Assembly (NCBI RefSeq): GCF_000243135.2
Contig: NC_019903.1
Location: 844,001-908,000 of the forward strand
Source: Desulfitobacterium dichloroeliminans LMG P-21439
GTDB lineage: Bacteria; Bacillota; Desulfitobacteriia; Desulfitobacteriales; Desulfitobacteriaceae
Length of the DNA stretch: 64,000 bases
Reading direction: 5' to 3'
Below are positions 1 to 8,599 of the stretch, one piece after another; position 1 is the stretch's first letter, and each line of letters opens with the position of its first letter. The translations under genes were made by a program, and so were the position numbers. The notes beneath the pieces are model-generated. The model was given only the letters and a program-made list of their open reading frames with translations. It had not been told where the DNA came from and made no database searches.

Positions 1-1
1 C

Positions 2-427
2 TCCGCCGTTACTCTTCCCTCGGAACAAGGGGTAGGTATCGCCTTCTTTGTCGCACCCTTCTCCCGATTCACGGACAAGGCTGCGGACTTCGCCCTGCTA
101 ATCACCTTGACACTGCGGTTTATCCCGTTGCTCTTAGAGGAAGCTGGCTTGCTCTATAAAGCCCGTTTAGCAAAAGGAAGCTTACCTTCAGGCTGGCCCG
201 GGAAAGTCAGAGACCTCGCCTTCCTCCTCCTACCACTGCTCCGCATCACCCTGCGTCGTGCTGAAGAACTGGCCGAGAACCTCGTGGCCAGAGGCTATGT
301 CTCCGGAGGCTACCGAATCCTCAGCACAAAGGATTGGGAACGCAGTGATACCTGGGGAGCGGTTTTCCTCGTGCTTTGTGGTGTCCTCGCCTTAGTGGCC
401 GATGGATGGGTTAGTTTACCTTTTTAA
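2..427 (+). CDS. EcfT-type energy-coupling factor transporter transmembrane protein, 3' fragment
   Basis: The reading frame is open from the window edge and ends at a TAA, giving 141 visible residues; the start lies upstream of the window. The stretch LTLRFIPLLLEEA followed by a cytoplasmic region with ARLAKG and ARGY elements matches the conserved C-terminal half of EcfT/CbiQ proteins, where the two Ala-Arg-Gly helices contact the ATPase subunits. A final hydrophobic segment (VFLVLCGVLALVA) closes the protein, as in the family. EcfT sits in the membrane and couples two ATPases to a vitamin- or metal-binding S component. The ATPase and S-component genes, if adjacent, lie before the window, so the substrate cannot be read here. 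Confidence 0.8.
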   Translation, partial: SAVTLPSEQGVGIAFFVAPFSRFTDKAADFALLITLTLRFIPLLLEEAGLLYKARLAKGSLPSGWPGKVRDLAFLLLPLLRITLRRAEELAENLVARGYVSGGYRILSTKDWERSDTWGAVFLVLCGVLALVADGWVSLPF

Positions 428-457
428 ATTGTAAGTCAAGGAGATTTTTTAAGGGAA

Positions 458-490
458 AATTAGCACACAAGTTGGTCTTGTGTGCTAATT
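458..490. terminator. Bidirectional hairpin between EcfT and the amidase gene
   Basis: A perfect 14-bp stem (458-471 with 477-490) encloses a 5-nt loop. On the minus strand it is followed by TTTT and sits just past the amidase stop; on the plus strand it follows the EcfT stop by 30 nt. It probably serves both convergent genes. Confidence 0.75.
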
Positions 491-514
491 TGCATCTATT
501 TCTGCATTGTGAAC

Positions 515-2182
515 TCAATCAAAACCAAAGTACTGGAATATCCCGCGAGCTACCCCGTGGGCCGCCTTCTTTCGAAACTCATCATCGGCAAGCAGCATTT
601 CTTCCGTGGGATGAGAAATGAACGCTACTTCCACAAGGACTGCTGGCATTGTGGTTCTTCTTAAGACATAGAATTGGGAGTCTTTTACCCCAAGATCATC
701 GGTACCCACCACTTGGGTCAAGGCCTTCTGAATTGATTGCGCTAGTTTAATACTGGAAGCTGCTTGAGGATTACCCGATGCGTAAAATGTCGTTGTTCCA
801 TGTGCAGTTTGCCAAGAGTCATTATGGAGACTTACGAACAAATCAGCGCTGTTCTTTTCAGCGATGGCCACTCGTGATTGTAAGTCAGCTGTTTGAGTGT
901 AGGTTGTGTTCGCATCATAGGCGGGTGAATTATCATTCGTCCGTGTCAGGATAACGTTCGCACCGGCATTTTCGAGCTCAAGGGCTAAGAACTTGGCGAT
1001 AGCTAAATTGTTGTTCATTTCTTGAGTCCCCGAAGGTCCAAGGGCACCGGGGTTCGGAAAACCATGTCCGGGGTCTACAACGATGGTTTTTCCAGCGAGC
1101 TTTGGCTCCTCCTCTTCAGGAATCGGCTCTTGTGGAGTTGGCACTTGGGGAGTCGGCTCCTGTGGGCTTTTGGGGAGCGGAGGCGTAATTAGCGATGATA
1201 ATACGGCGTAAACGCTAGGTGATATGACCCCGGTTCCCCCTAAGATAAAGACACCCTGTAACGCTGACGTGGCAGGATCAAAAAGCTGAGCGATGGGGGA
1301 AGGTAAGGCATTGCTTTTGGTAATTAGCAGTGCAGAACTATTCTTCGCTGCTAAAATCGTGCCCACCATGGCATCCGGATATTGCTCACCCGAGGCAAAG
1401 TAAACATCATTTGAAGAAAAAGCGCCTTTAGCATAGGCGTAAAGCTGTGCTGCGGTATCATAGCGGTCAAGGCCGCCGAAGCGATGGTCAACAGGGATTC
1501 CATGGGTTTCTAACAGGGCGTCGGGGACAACAGAAGATCCCCCCACGACCATGACCTCAGCAGGGGTGTGCGCTTGATAATAGTTGATGACAGTTTCAGG
1601 AAGACTTCGGTTCGGAATTAGGATAATGGGGATATTCTTAATTCCTGCATAGGAAGCGGCCGAAAGGGCATCAGGATAATTATCGCCATTGACGAGAATC
1701 ACGGAGTCGCTGTCGACCTTTTGAGCGATAAGGACCGAGGTATCATAGCGAGTCAATCCGCCGATGCGCTCCCAAGCGTAGTTAAATTCCGTAAGCTGGT
1801 CCTCAATCCGGGTGCTAAGGCGACCTTCTCCGCCAAGTAGAATGACTTTCTTAGCTTCAAGGCGTTCTAATTCTAACCTAATCCGCGGATCAAGGTCACC
1901 CCCACGGGTCAATAGCACAGGAGCATTCAGCTGAGTTGCAAAGGGAGTTGCAGCGAGGGCATCAGCATAGTTGTCATATTCATTCAAAATAACGGTTTCT
2001 GCGATGTCCCATCCTTGTTGAGCAACAGCAATGGACGTTTCAATGCGATCTTTACCGGAAATTCGCTGGACTGGAATTGATGAAGAGGCTGTGTCTTCTG
2101 CACCGAAGACCTGGATGGGTGCGAGGAAGCTTAAAATGAGCAAGAAAATAAGCATAAACCATAAAAATCGCACTCGTTGCAT
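515..2182 (-). CDS. N-acetylmuramoyl-L-alanine amidase with three cell-wall-binding repeats
   Basis: A secreted cell-wall hydrolase of 555 residues. Residues 1-28 form a signal peptide. Three CWB2-type cell-wall-binding repeats follow (about 38-126, 127-221, 222-322), each opening with an R-I/F-G-G/K-x-R-Y/I-x-T motif. A Pro/Glu linker (323-351) leads to an Amidase_3 domain (354-555) with the zinc ligands expected of the family: His in DPGHG, Glu in TQEMNN and His in SLHND, plus the catalytic Glu in LVEVAF. The start at 2182 is chosen because GAGGAGGT lies 7 nt upstream; an ATG 11 codons earlier has no such site. The family cleaves the amide bond between MurNAc and L-Ala in peptidoglycan. The gene stands alone on the minus strand. 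Confidence 0.93.
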   Translation of the reverse strand: MQRVRFLWFMLIFLLILSFLAPIQVFGAEDTASSSIPVQRISGKDRIETSIAVAQQGWDIAETVILNEYDNYADALAATPFATQLNAPVLLTRGGDLDPRIRLELERLEAKKVILLGGEGRLSTRIEDQLTEFNYAWERIGGLTRYDTSVLIAQKVDSDSVILVNGDNYPDALSAASYAGIKNIPIILIPNRSLPETVINYYQAHTPAEVMVVGGSSVVPDALLETHGIPVDHRFGGLDRYDTAAQLYAYAKGAFSSNDVYFASGEQYPDAMVGTILAAKNSSALLITKSNALPSPIAQLFDPATSALQGVFILGGTGVISPSVYAVLSSLITPPLPKSPQEPTPQVPTPQEPIPEEEEPKLAGKTIVVDPGHGFPNPGALGPSGTQEMNNNLAIAKFLALELENAGANVILTRTNDNSPAYDANTTYTQTADLQSRVAIAEKNSADLFVSLHNDSWQTAHGTTTFYASGNPQAASSIKLAQSIQKALTQVVGTDDLGVKDSQFYVLRRTTMPAVLVEVAFISHPTEEMLLADDEFRKKAAHGVARGIFQYFGFD

Positions 2183-2326
2183 GAAAGACCTCCTCAAGAA
2201 TTTTTTAATTATCATGCGACAAGTTGATTATAGATGAGATATGCGCTTTATTCATTAGATAAAATTTGGATGAATTACTTAAAATGACATTATAAGAGCA
2301 ATTCAAACAGTTCAAAGGGGCTGGGG

Positions 2327-2440
2327 TTGTTGAATCGATGGGTAGGTCTTTTTAATGTGGCGAGAGAAGAATTTGGTATGCTGTGTAAAAAATGGGAAAA
2401 TGAAGAGGAAATGAATGGTTTTATGGAGAATAACTGGTAA
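2327..2440 (+). CDS. Possible small ORF, 37 residues, unknown
   Basis: A TTG-started frame preceded by AAAGGGGC. It encodes a Trp- and Glu-rich peptide (WVGLFNVAREEFGM...NNW) with codon choices like a real protein. It lies in the 350-nt gap before the P-loop ATPase gene and overlaps the next small frame by 26 nt. I do not recognise it. It may be a short antitoxin-like or regulatory peptide, or a remnant; its reality is uncertain. Confidence 0.3.
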   Translation: MLNRWVGLFNVAREEFGMLCKKWENEEEMNGFMENNW

Positions 2441-2564
2441 TGATCTTGTGTGGGTAGGCGGGCGAGTACGAAGAATAGAAAAATTGCGCATTGATGTCGC
2501 GGAAAAAAGACCTTATCGAGATCAAATTTGTCAGATTGTGAAAATGAGTTTCAAGGGGGTATAG
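2415..2564 (+). CDS. Possible small basic ORF, 49 residues, unknown
   Basis: ATG with AAGAGGAA a few bases upstream, encoding an Arg/Lys-rich peptide (GGRVRRIEKLRIDVAEKR). It ends 2 nt before the ATG of the P-loop ATPase gene, a spacing typical of translational coupling, and its last codons contain that gene's ribosome site. No family recognised. It could be a small nucleic-acid-binding partner of the accessory cassette downstream, or the end of a decayed gene. Confidence 0.35.
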   Translation: MVLWRITGNDLVWVGGRVRRIEKLRIDVAEKRPYRDQICQIVKMSFKGV

Positions 2565-2566
2565 AG

Positions 2567-3097
2567 ATGAAAAGAATTATTTTCGTAGGAGGGATACATG
2601 GTGTTGGGAAAACGTATTTTTGTAACAACCTGTTGGACAACTATAGATTAAAATCCTATTCAGCTAGTGAACTTATATCAAGAGTCAAGGAACAAATCTT
2701 AGGCTCAGAAAAAAGTGTTCAAGATATCATGCAGAATCAGGATATTTTGATTAATGCGGTTAAAGATTTAGATGATACAGATAGCTATATTATATTAGAT
2801 GGACATTTTTGTTTGCTAAATAAAGATAGCAATGTTGAAAGAGTTCCGGATAAAGTATTTAATGAACTGCCTCTAGTGGCTATTATTGTATTAAATGATG
2901 ACGTTGATAATATCATAGGCAGATTGAGAGAAAGGGATAATGTAATATATCCAAAGGCGCTTTTACGGAGATTTCAGGAGGAAGAGCTTAAATACTCTTT
3001 AAAAGTATCTGAACAGTTAAAGATTCCATACTTATCTTTTGGCAACTCAGAAGATTCAACAAAAGTTTATAAGTTTTTAGACAGCATAATAAATTAG
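2567..3097 (+). CDS. P-loop ATPase/kinase-like protein, accessory
   Basis: A 176-residue protein with a Walker A motif near its N-terminus (GGIHGVGKT), a Walker B-like strand (YIILDGHF) and a late RLRERD segment typical of small P-loop kinases with an arginine-bearing lid. It looks like the AAA/adenylate-kinase-like ATPases often found in defence or phage-derived islands; the substrate is unknown. The start at 2567 has AAGGGGGT 6 nt upstream. Codon use is A+T-rich compared with the housekeeping genes on either side, and the PIN-GNAT gene follows after 71 nt on the same strand. Confidence 0.7.
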   Translation: MKRIIFVGGIHGVGKTYFCNNLLDNYRLKSYSASELISRVKEQILGSEKSVQDIMQNQDILINAVKDLDDTDSYIILDGHFCLLNKDSNVERVPDKVFNELPLVAIIVLNDDVDNIIGRLRERDNVIYPKALLRRFQEEELKYSLKVSEQLKIPYLSFGNSEDSTKVYKFLDSIIN

Positions 3098-3168
3098 AAA
3101 AGGCTCCATTTACTAATGCTTTAGGGGTATAATAATATCGAACGGATGTTCTTCGAAAGAGGTTAATT

Positions 3169-4680
3169 ATGAGAATTTTATTAGATACTAATATAATTAT
3201 TCATAGAGAAGCAGGTACGGTAGTTAATAAGGATATCGGTATATTATTTAGATGGATTGATAATTTACACTATACAAAATGTGTCCATCCCGTTACTGTT
3301 AATGAAATTAGTAAATATAAAGATCCTAAGACCTTAAGATCATTTAATATCAAGTTAGATAATTACAATGTCCTCAAAACGGAAGCGCCATTAAATCGAG
3401 ATCTAGAAAGAGTTTCCCAGGAAATAGATAAAAAAGAAAATGATATTAATGATACTAGATTACTAAATGAACTGGTTTGTGATAGAGTAGATATACTGAT
3501 AACTGAGGATCGAAAGATACTATATAAGGCAACTCTGTTAAATGTTATAGATAGAGTCTTTACTATTGATTCTTTCTTAGAAAAGATTACTTCCGAACAT
3601 CCAGGTCTTACAGATTACAAAGTTCTAGCTGTAAAGAAAGAACTCTTTGGAAATATTAACTTAAGTGATGATTTCTTTGATAGTTTAAGGAAAGATTATG
3701 TGGGTTTTGAAAGATGGTTTAATAAGAAAGCCGATGAATTGGCTTATATCTGTAAACAAGGAGATAGTACATTAGCATTTCTTTATTTAAAAGTTGAAGA
3801 TAAAGAAGAGAGTTATGCAGATATAAAGCCTTCTTTTCGTCCGAAGAAGAGATTAAAAGTTGGAACCTTTAAAGTTAACCTTAATGGCTTTAAACTTGGC
3901 GAAAGGTTTCTTAAAATAATCTTTGATAATGCAATATGCCTTAATGTTGAGGAGATTTATGTTACTATTTTTGATAGAACGCTTGAGCAAGAAAGGCTAA
4001 TAAATTTGCTGCAAGACTTTGGTTTTTACAAACACGGCAACAAGATTAGTGCCTCAGGTGAGGAATTAGTTTTCGTAAGAGATTTTAGTATTAAAGTAGA
4101 TATAAACAATCCCAAAATTACATATCCCTACATATCTAGTAGTAGTGAAAAGTTTATTGTTCCGATTTACCCTGATTATCATACTAATTTATTTCCTGAC
4201 TCTATTCTAAAGACTGAGTCACCTAAAGATTTTGAGGAAAATGAACCATATCGAAATGCGATTAGTAAAGTATATATTACTCGTTCATTTGAACGCAATT
4301 TAAAATCTGGAAATTTAATAATTTTTTATAGAACTGGGGGATTATACAAGGGCGTAATTACAACTATTGGTATAGTTGAGAGTATTGTAACAAACATAAA
4401 AGATGAAAAGCAGTTTATAAGTCTATGTAAAAAGAGAAGTGTTTTCACAGATGAAGAGCTTTCTACACATTGGAATTATGATAGAAGAAACCGCCCGTTT
4501 ATCGTAAATTTTCTTTATGTTAACTCCTTTCCAAAGAGAATTAACATGCAAAGACTAATAGAACTAGGCGTTATTGCTAACGTTAATTCCGCACCAAGAG
4601 GCTTTACGAGAATAACTCAAAAGAACTTTATCGACATCATTAGGGAGGCACAAGTATATGAAGGTATTATTGTCGATTAA
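3169..4680 (+). CDS. PIN-GNAT-PUA-like three-domain protein
   Basis: A 503-residue protein. Residues 1-135 look like a PIN ribonuclease domain, with Asp in LLDTN, Glu in VNEISK, Asp in INDTR and Asp in ITEDRK as likely metal ligands. About 185-310 reads as a GNAT acetyltransferase fold, with a V-x-x-N-G-F-K-L-G-E-R-F segment at the acetyl-CoA loop, a conserved EIYVTIF strand and a closing DFGFYKHG. The C-terminal third (about 335-495) resembles a PUA/ASCH/EVE-like fold (SGNLIIFYRTGG, then GVITTIGIVESI). It ends inside the next gene, an ASCH protein, with a 23-nt overlap, so the two are likely co-translated. A role in RNA cleavage or modification sensing is inference from the domains. Confidence 0.7.
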   Translation: MRILLDTNIIIHREAGTVVNKDIGILFRWIDNLHYTKCVHPVTVNEISKYKDPKTLRSFNIKLDNYNVLKTEAPLNRDLERVSQEIDKKENDINDTRLLNELVCDRVDILITEDRKILYKATLLNVIDRVFTIDSFLEKITSEHPGLTDYKVLAVKKELFGNINLSDDFFDSLRKDYVGFERWFNKKADELAYICKQGDSTLAFLYLKVEDKEESYADIKPSFRPKKRLKVGTFKVNLNGFKLGERFLKIIFDNAICLNVEEIYVTIFDRTLEQERLINLLQDFGFYKHGNKISASGEELVFVRDFSIKVDINNPKITYPYISSSSEKFIVPIYPDYHTNLFPDSILKTESPKDFEENEPYRNAISKVYITRSFERNLKSGNLIIFYRTGGLYKGVITTIGIVESIVTNIKDEKQFISLCKKRSVFTDEELSTHWNYDRRNRPFIVNFLYVNSFPKRINMQRLIELGVIANVNSAPRGFTRITQKNFIDIIREAQVYEGIIVD

Positions 4681-5029
4681 ACCGGAATTCGCCAATAAAA
4701 TTTTTGATGGTAATAAAAAATATGAATATAGAAAATCCATTTTTAAAAGAAAAGACATAGATAAAGTCGTTGTGTATGCATCAGCACCAGTTAGCAAAGT
4801 TATTGGCGAGTTTGAAATCGAACATATCCTTTTTGATGATATAAGCACATTATGGGAGAATACAAAAAACTCTTCAGGAGTTAGTCAAGATTTCTTTTTT
4901 CAATACTTTGGTAATAAAAGTTTCGGCTATGCGATTAAAATTAAAAATTACCTTAGGTATGATGATCCTGTCTCATTGAAGGCTAATTACGGAGTAACTC
5001 CTCCACAATCATTTATGTATATAAAATAA
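4658..5029 (+). CDS. ASCH-domain protein
   Basis: A 123-residue single-domain protein. The opening LLSIKPEFANKIFDG followed by KKYEYRK is the hallmark of ASCH proteins, a PUA-like fold predicted to bind RNA. VVYASAPVSKVIGEFEI and a W-E-N-T-K segment also fit. GGGAGG lies upstream of the ATG at 4658, inside the 3' end of the PIN-GNAT gene. The overlap suggests the two products act together. Base composition is A+T-rich like its two partners. Confidence 0.82.
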   Translation: MKVLLSIKPEFANKIFDGNKKYEYRKSIFKRKDIDKVVVYASAPVSKVIGEFEIEHILFDDISTLWENTKNSSGVSQDFFFQYFGNKSFGYAIKIKNYLRYDDPVSLKANYGVTPPQSFMYIK

Positions 5030-5252
5030 TTTGCATTGCGGGCAGTAAATTCAGTCTGCTTTTTAGAGACTTCGGCTAATACTGAATTAGCGTGATGAGG
5101 AAATGTGAATGCAGTAACCATATTTAGGGAATTTACGAAACGTTATCTGCAATGCGGATAATGATTAGCAATGTTGATTGATTTTAAAGTAAAAGCAATT
5201 TTCAAATGGACTTTGTGAGCCCAATAAAATAACTACCCAGGAGGTGTATTGC

Positions 5253-5942
5253 ATGAAAACCATCGGTTTAATCGGAGGAATGAGCTGGGAATCCTCAGCT
5301 GAATACTATCGCATCATCAATGAAGAAGTTAAGCAAAGGCTTGGCGGTTTGCATTCGGCCAAATGTGTTCTCTACAGCGTCGACTTTGAGGAGATAGAGG
5401 TCTGCCAAAGCAATGGTGAATGGGATAAAGCTACTCAAATCTTAGCAGAGGCTGCCCGTGGTCTTGAGGCAGCGGGTGCAGATTTCATCCTCATTTGTAC
5501 GAATACCATGCACAAAGTCGCCGATGAGATTCAGGCGGGCATTAACATTCCCATACTGCATATTGCAGATATTACCGCTCAACACGTTCTAGCTAATGAT
5601 ATTAAGACAGTGGGGCTCTTGGGGACAAAATATACTATGGAACAGGATTTCTATAAGTCACGCTTAGTGGCTAAGGGGATCAAAGTATTGATTCCCAAGG
5701 ATATTGATAGGGAAATAGTAAATACAGTAATTTATAATGAGCTATGCCTAGGAAAGATTGTCGATGAATCACGTGCCAAATACAGAAGAATCATCGAAGG
5801 CTTAATCGAACAGGGCGCAGAAGGGATCATTCTAGGGTGCACGGAAATCGGCCTCTTAGTTAAGCCTGAGGACTCAGCTGTTCCCTTATTTGATACCACC
5901 TTGCTTCATGCACAAGGAGCAGTAAACTTTGCCCTTGAATAG
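5253..5942 (+). CDS. Aspartate/glutamate racemase family protein
   Basis: A 229-residue cofactor-independent amino-acid racemase of the Asp/Glu/RacX type. The family's two catalytic cysteines are visible in ICTNTMHK and LGCTEIG, and the N-terminus IGLIGGMSWESSAEYY is typical. The start at 5253 has GGAGGT 7 nt upstream; the GTG at 5244 lies within that ribosome site. These enzymes interconvert L- and D-amino acids, and several broad-specificity members supply D-amino acids to the cell wall; which substrate applies here is not readable. It is monocistronic, between the accessory cassette and a convergent membrane protein gene. Confidence 0.88.
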   Translation: MKTIGLIGGMSWESSAEYYRIINEEVKQRLGGLHSAKCVLYSVDFEEIEVCQSNGEWDKATQILAEAARGLEAAGADFILICTNTMHKVADEIQAGINIPILHIADITAQHVLANDIKTVGLLGTKYTMEQDFYKSRLVAKGIKVLIPKDIDREIVNTVIYNELCLGKIVDESRAKYRRIIEGLIEQGAEGIILGCTEIGLLVKPEDSAVPLFDTTLLHAQGAVNFALE

Positions 5943-6003
5943 TCTTTGCATGGCAACTGCTCAACCCAAGCCCATCGTTAGTTATCAGCGCATTGATTCT
6001 TAC

Positions 6004-6438
6004 TTATTTGCCTTTTAGATAGGTGCTGGGTTCTTGGAACAGGATGAGCTCCGGTGGAGCAAAAGTAAAAATGACGAAAAGTGCGGCACTGGCAAGAAGA
6101 ATGCTAAGCCCAAGCCAATTTAATACTGGCTTGGGTTTTGATTTAGTAAGAATTTTGTAACTCACCAGCTGACAGAGGATACATCCTAGGACGAAGGAAG
6201 AGATGTCAAGAAACATAATCGGCTTATCTGTAAATGCGGTATATGAATAAAAGACAATGACAATCAGCCCGTGTAAAGCCAAATTGCCTAAACCCTTGGC
6301 AAGGAAAAAGTTATGAGTTTTGCTTTTGATGAACCTATACTCGAGGAGTGAAAAGAGAACTAATGCCCAAAAACCTATCTTCAAATGCTCCCAGATGCTT
6401 TCATTGATGGGGCTAAAAATACTCCGGCAATTTCCCAT
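6004..6438 (-). CDS. DUF6512-like integral membrane protein, apparently short at the N-terminus
   Basis: A 144-residue protein with four predicted membrane segments. FSPINESIWEHLKIGFW matches the conserved N-P-V-N-E-S-x-W-E-H-L-K type motif of a small membrane family (DUF6512). In the relatives I remember, a further membrane helix precedes this motif; here only seven residues do, and the upstream frame meets a stop about 15 codons earlier without a clear start. It may be truncated or start at a non-standard codon. Function unknown. Confidence 0.6.
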   Translation of the reverse strand: MGNCRSIFSPINESIWEHLKIGFWALVLFSLLEYRFIKSKTHNFFLAKGLGNLALHGLIVIVFYSYTAFTDKPIMFLDISSFVLGCILCQLVSYKILTKSKPKPVLNWLGLSILLASAALFVIFTFAPPELILFQEPSTYLKGK

Positions 6439-6533
6439 ATCTTGATCTTCTTGTGGTGCATAACATCGGCCACCTTTTAGCTATAGTGTTGCTTAGTGAG
6501 GATAGTATAGGTTGCCCTCGAAGGGGTGCAAAA

Positions 6534-6570
6534 AAACCAAGGGTTACCCGATGAGGGTAAGCCTTGGTTT
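6534..6570 (-). terminator. ilvA terminator
   Basis: A 16-bp stem with one mismatch around a 5-nt loop. On the minus strand it is followed by a run of seven T, 30 nt past the ilvA stop. Confidence 0.85.
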
Positions 6571-6599
6571 TTAAAATTTACGAGCAATACTTTTATTTA

Positions 6600-7847
6600 T
6601 TAAATTAGCAAACCAAACAGTTCAGGATTATCATTGATCTCCGTATATTGGAAACCTTTTTTATTCATGTTTTCCACAAGGGATTGATAATCTTCTTTAT
6701 GGGTAAGCTCGATGCCGATTAGGGTTGGGCCTTTTTCCTTATTGTTGGATTTAATATATTCAAAGCGAGCAATATCATCATGGGGTCCCAGGACATCCAC
6801 GACGAATTCCTTTAAGGCGCCGGGTCTTTGGGGGAAATTCACGATGAAATAATGCTTGAGCCCTTGATCGAGTAAGGAGCGCTCTTTGATTTCCGGAGTT
6901 CTCTCGATATCATTATTGCCGCCACTGATAATGCAGACCACGTTTTTGCCTTTAATCTTGTCCTGATAAGCATCGAGGGCTGCGATAGGCAGTGCACCGG
7001 CCGGTTCAACCACGATGGCACTATCGTTATACATTTCCAGGATGGTGGTGCATACCTTGCCTTCGGTGACGACGATGACATCATCAAGGACCTCTTGGCA
7101 GATGTCAAAGGTAAAATCTCCGACTCGTTTGACTGCGGTTCCATCAACGAAGCTATCGATTTTATCGAGGGTGACTACTTCACGTCGTTGCAAGGCTTCC
7201 TTCATGGAGGCGGCACCAGCCGCTTCTACCCCGATGACCTGAGTGTTGGGGCTTAAGCTTTTCATAGCAATCCCCACCCCGGACATGAGACCGCCCCCGC
7301 CGACGCCGCCGAGGACAAAATCTGCCGGGACTTCCAGATCATTGAGGATTTCCATGCCGATGGTTCCTTGACCGGCGATGACTAATGGATCATCGAAGGG
7401 ATGGACAAAGGTTTTATTCGCTTCTTCGCAATGAGCTTTTGCTTGGTTAAAAGCATCATCGAAGGTATCGCCTGTTTGAATCACTTCGACAAATTCTCCG
7501 CCAAAGCGTTTAATGGAGGAGATTTTTTGTTTTGGGGTAGTGGAAGGCACGTAGATGCTGCCTTTAATGCCCAAAGCTTTGCAAGAGTAAGCGACTCCTT
7601 GGGCATGGTTACCCGCGCTGGCACAGACGACCCCACTGCTCAGTCGCTCTTGGGGAATGCTTTGGACCATATTATAAGCTCCACGGAGCTTGAACGAACG
7701 AACCACTTGCAGATCTTCACGCTTTAAAAAAATATTGCATTGGTATTTTTCTGAAAGAAGGTCATGACGATGTAAGGGTGTTTTGTTAATAACCCCTTTA
7801 AGGGTTTGACCTGCTTTGATGATATCCTCTAAAACTACTTTTGCCAT
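6600..7847 (-). CDS. ilvA: Threonine ammonia-lyase (threonine dehydratase), biosynthetic type
   Basis: A 415-residue PLP enzyme converting L-threonine to 2-oxobutanoate, the first committed step to isoleucine. The PLP lysine is in RSFKLRGA, the substrate loop in SAGNHAQG and the phosphate-binding glycine loop in GGVGGGGL. The C-terminal domain (about residue 325 on) is a single ACT-like regulatory domain (HYFIVNFPQRPGALKEF), giving the short architecture of Bacillus-type IlvA instead of the two-domain E. coli form. It is monocistronic, with a good sigma-A promoter at 7954-7982 and a terminator at 6534. A second threonine ammonia-lyase of a different type lies at 40.3 kb. Confidence 0.93.
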   Translation of the reverse strand: MAKVVLEDIIKAGQTLKGVINKTPLHRHDLLSEKYQCNIFLKREDLQVVRSFKLRGAYNMVQSIPQERLSSGVVCASAGNHAQGVAYSCKALGIKGSIYVPSTTPKQKISSIKRFGGEFVEVIQTGDTFDDAFNQAKAHCEEANKTFVHPFDDPLVIAGQGTIGMEILNDLEVPADFVLGGVGGGGLMSGVGIAMKSLSPNTQVIGVEAAGAASMKEALQRREVVTLDKIDSFVDGTAVKRVGDFTFDICQEVLDDVIVVTEGKVCTTILEMYNDSAIVVEPAGALPIAALDAYQDKIKGKNVVCIISGGNNDIERTPEIKERSLLDQGLKHYFIVNFPQRPGALKEFVVDVLGPHDDIARFEYIKSNNKEKGPTLIGIELTHKEDYQSLVENMNKKGFQYTEINDNPELFGLLI

Positions 7848-7953
7848 CTGATTATCTTTGCCCCTTCCCGTCTTCCCACGGAAAAATATTAACCTTCTCC
7901 GCTGAACATCAAATCTATTAATTCTATCTATATCTATAATAAGTTATCTATTT

Positions 7954-7982
7954 ATGATACTCTCGCTTTTTTGGGAAGTCAA
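7954..7982 (-). promoter_or_regulatory. Sigma-A promoter of ilvA
   Basis: On the minus strand TTGACT (7977-7982) and TATCAT (7954-7959) are separated by exactly 17 bp, about 107 nt before the ilvA start. No T-box or other leader structure was seen between. Confidence 0.7.
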
Positions 7983-8099
7983 CCGCACTCGTTACGCAAA
8001 GACCGAGAAAACTTCAAACGCGGGGCGAAATATGCTACAATTTATTTAATCAGTTTTAGGATTTTGATTTTGATTATTAACTAATAAGGGGGTCTTTGT

Positions 8100-8435
8100 A
8101 TGCCTTTGCTATATCGAATCATGTGGGCCTTGGCGATTTTCTTTGTGGCCATCACCACCGTGGTTTTCTCCGTCTGGATCATTATTATCGGAGCGGTACT
8201 CTATACCCTTTATCGTATCTACCTTTACTTTTTCCTCAAGAAAAGAGGGGTGAGTTTTCAAGGGAAGTCCGGGCAGAATGGGCGTATCTATTATAAGGTC
8301 TATACCAATACCGATTTCAAAGGCTATGGCCCATCCGCTGATCAGCAGTCCCCAAGAGGCTTTACCAACGGGGAAGTTATTGATATGCCTGTGGAGGAAA
8401 TCACCGATTCACAGAGTTCTCTACCAAAGGAGTAG
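8100..8435 (+). CDS. Small membrane protein, unknown
   Basis: A 111-residue protein with two close hydrophobic stretches in residues 5-47, followed by a basic KKRG turn and a polar cytoplasmic-type tail rich in Ser/Gln/Glu. Its ATG has AAGGGGGT upstream. No family recognised. It lies 164 nt before a two-component system on the same strand and could share its transcription, but nothing in the sequence proves a link. Confidence 0.6.
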   Translation: MPLLYRIMWALAIFFVAITTVVFSVWIIIIGAVLYTLYRIYLYFFLKKRGVSFQGKSGQNGRIYYKVYTNTDFKGYGPSADQQSPRGFTNGEVIDMPVEEITDSQSSLPKE

Positions 8436-8599
8436 TAGATTTCAGCTTGCAGAAGCAGCTTATTCAGTATCTTATTTGAAGAATATATTAATGAGCTCGC
8501 GATACTCATGGAGGTTTTCAGCTAACTTTCAGTCTGTCTTCAGAATCATTTCAACGGGGTAGTAGATAATGAGGGTGTGAGCCCATTCGGTGTAAAGAG

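Noticed and set aside
7015..7727. Plus-strand open frames within the ilvA gene
   Set aside because: Antisense shadows of a clear threonine dehydratase with a promoter and terminator on the other strand.
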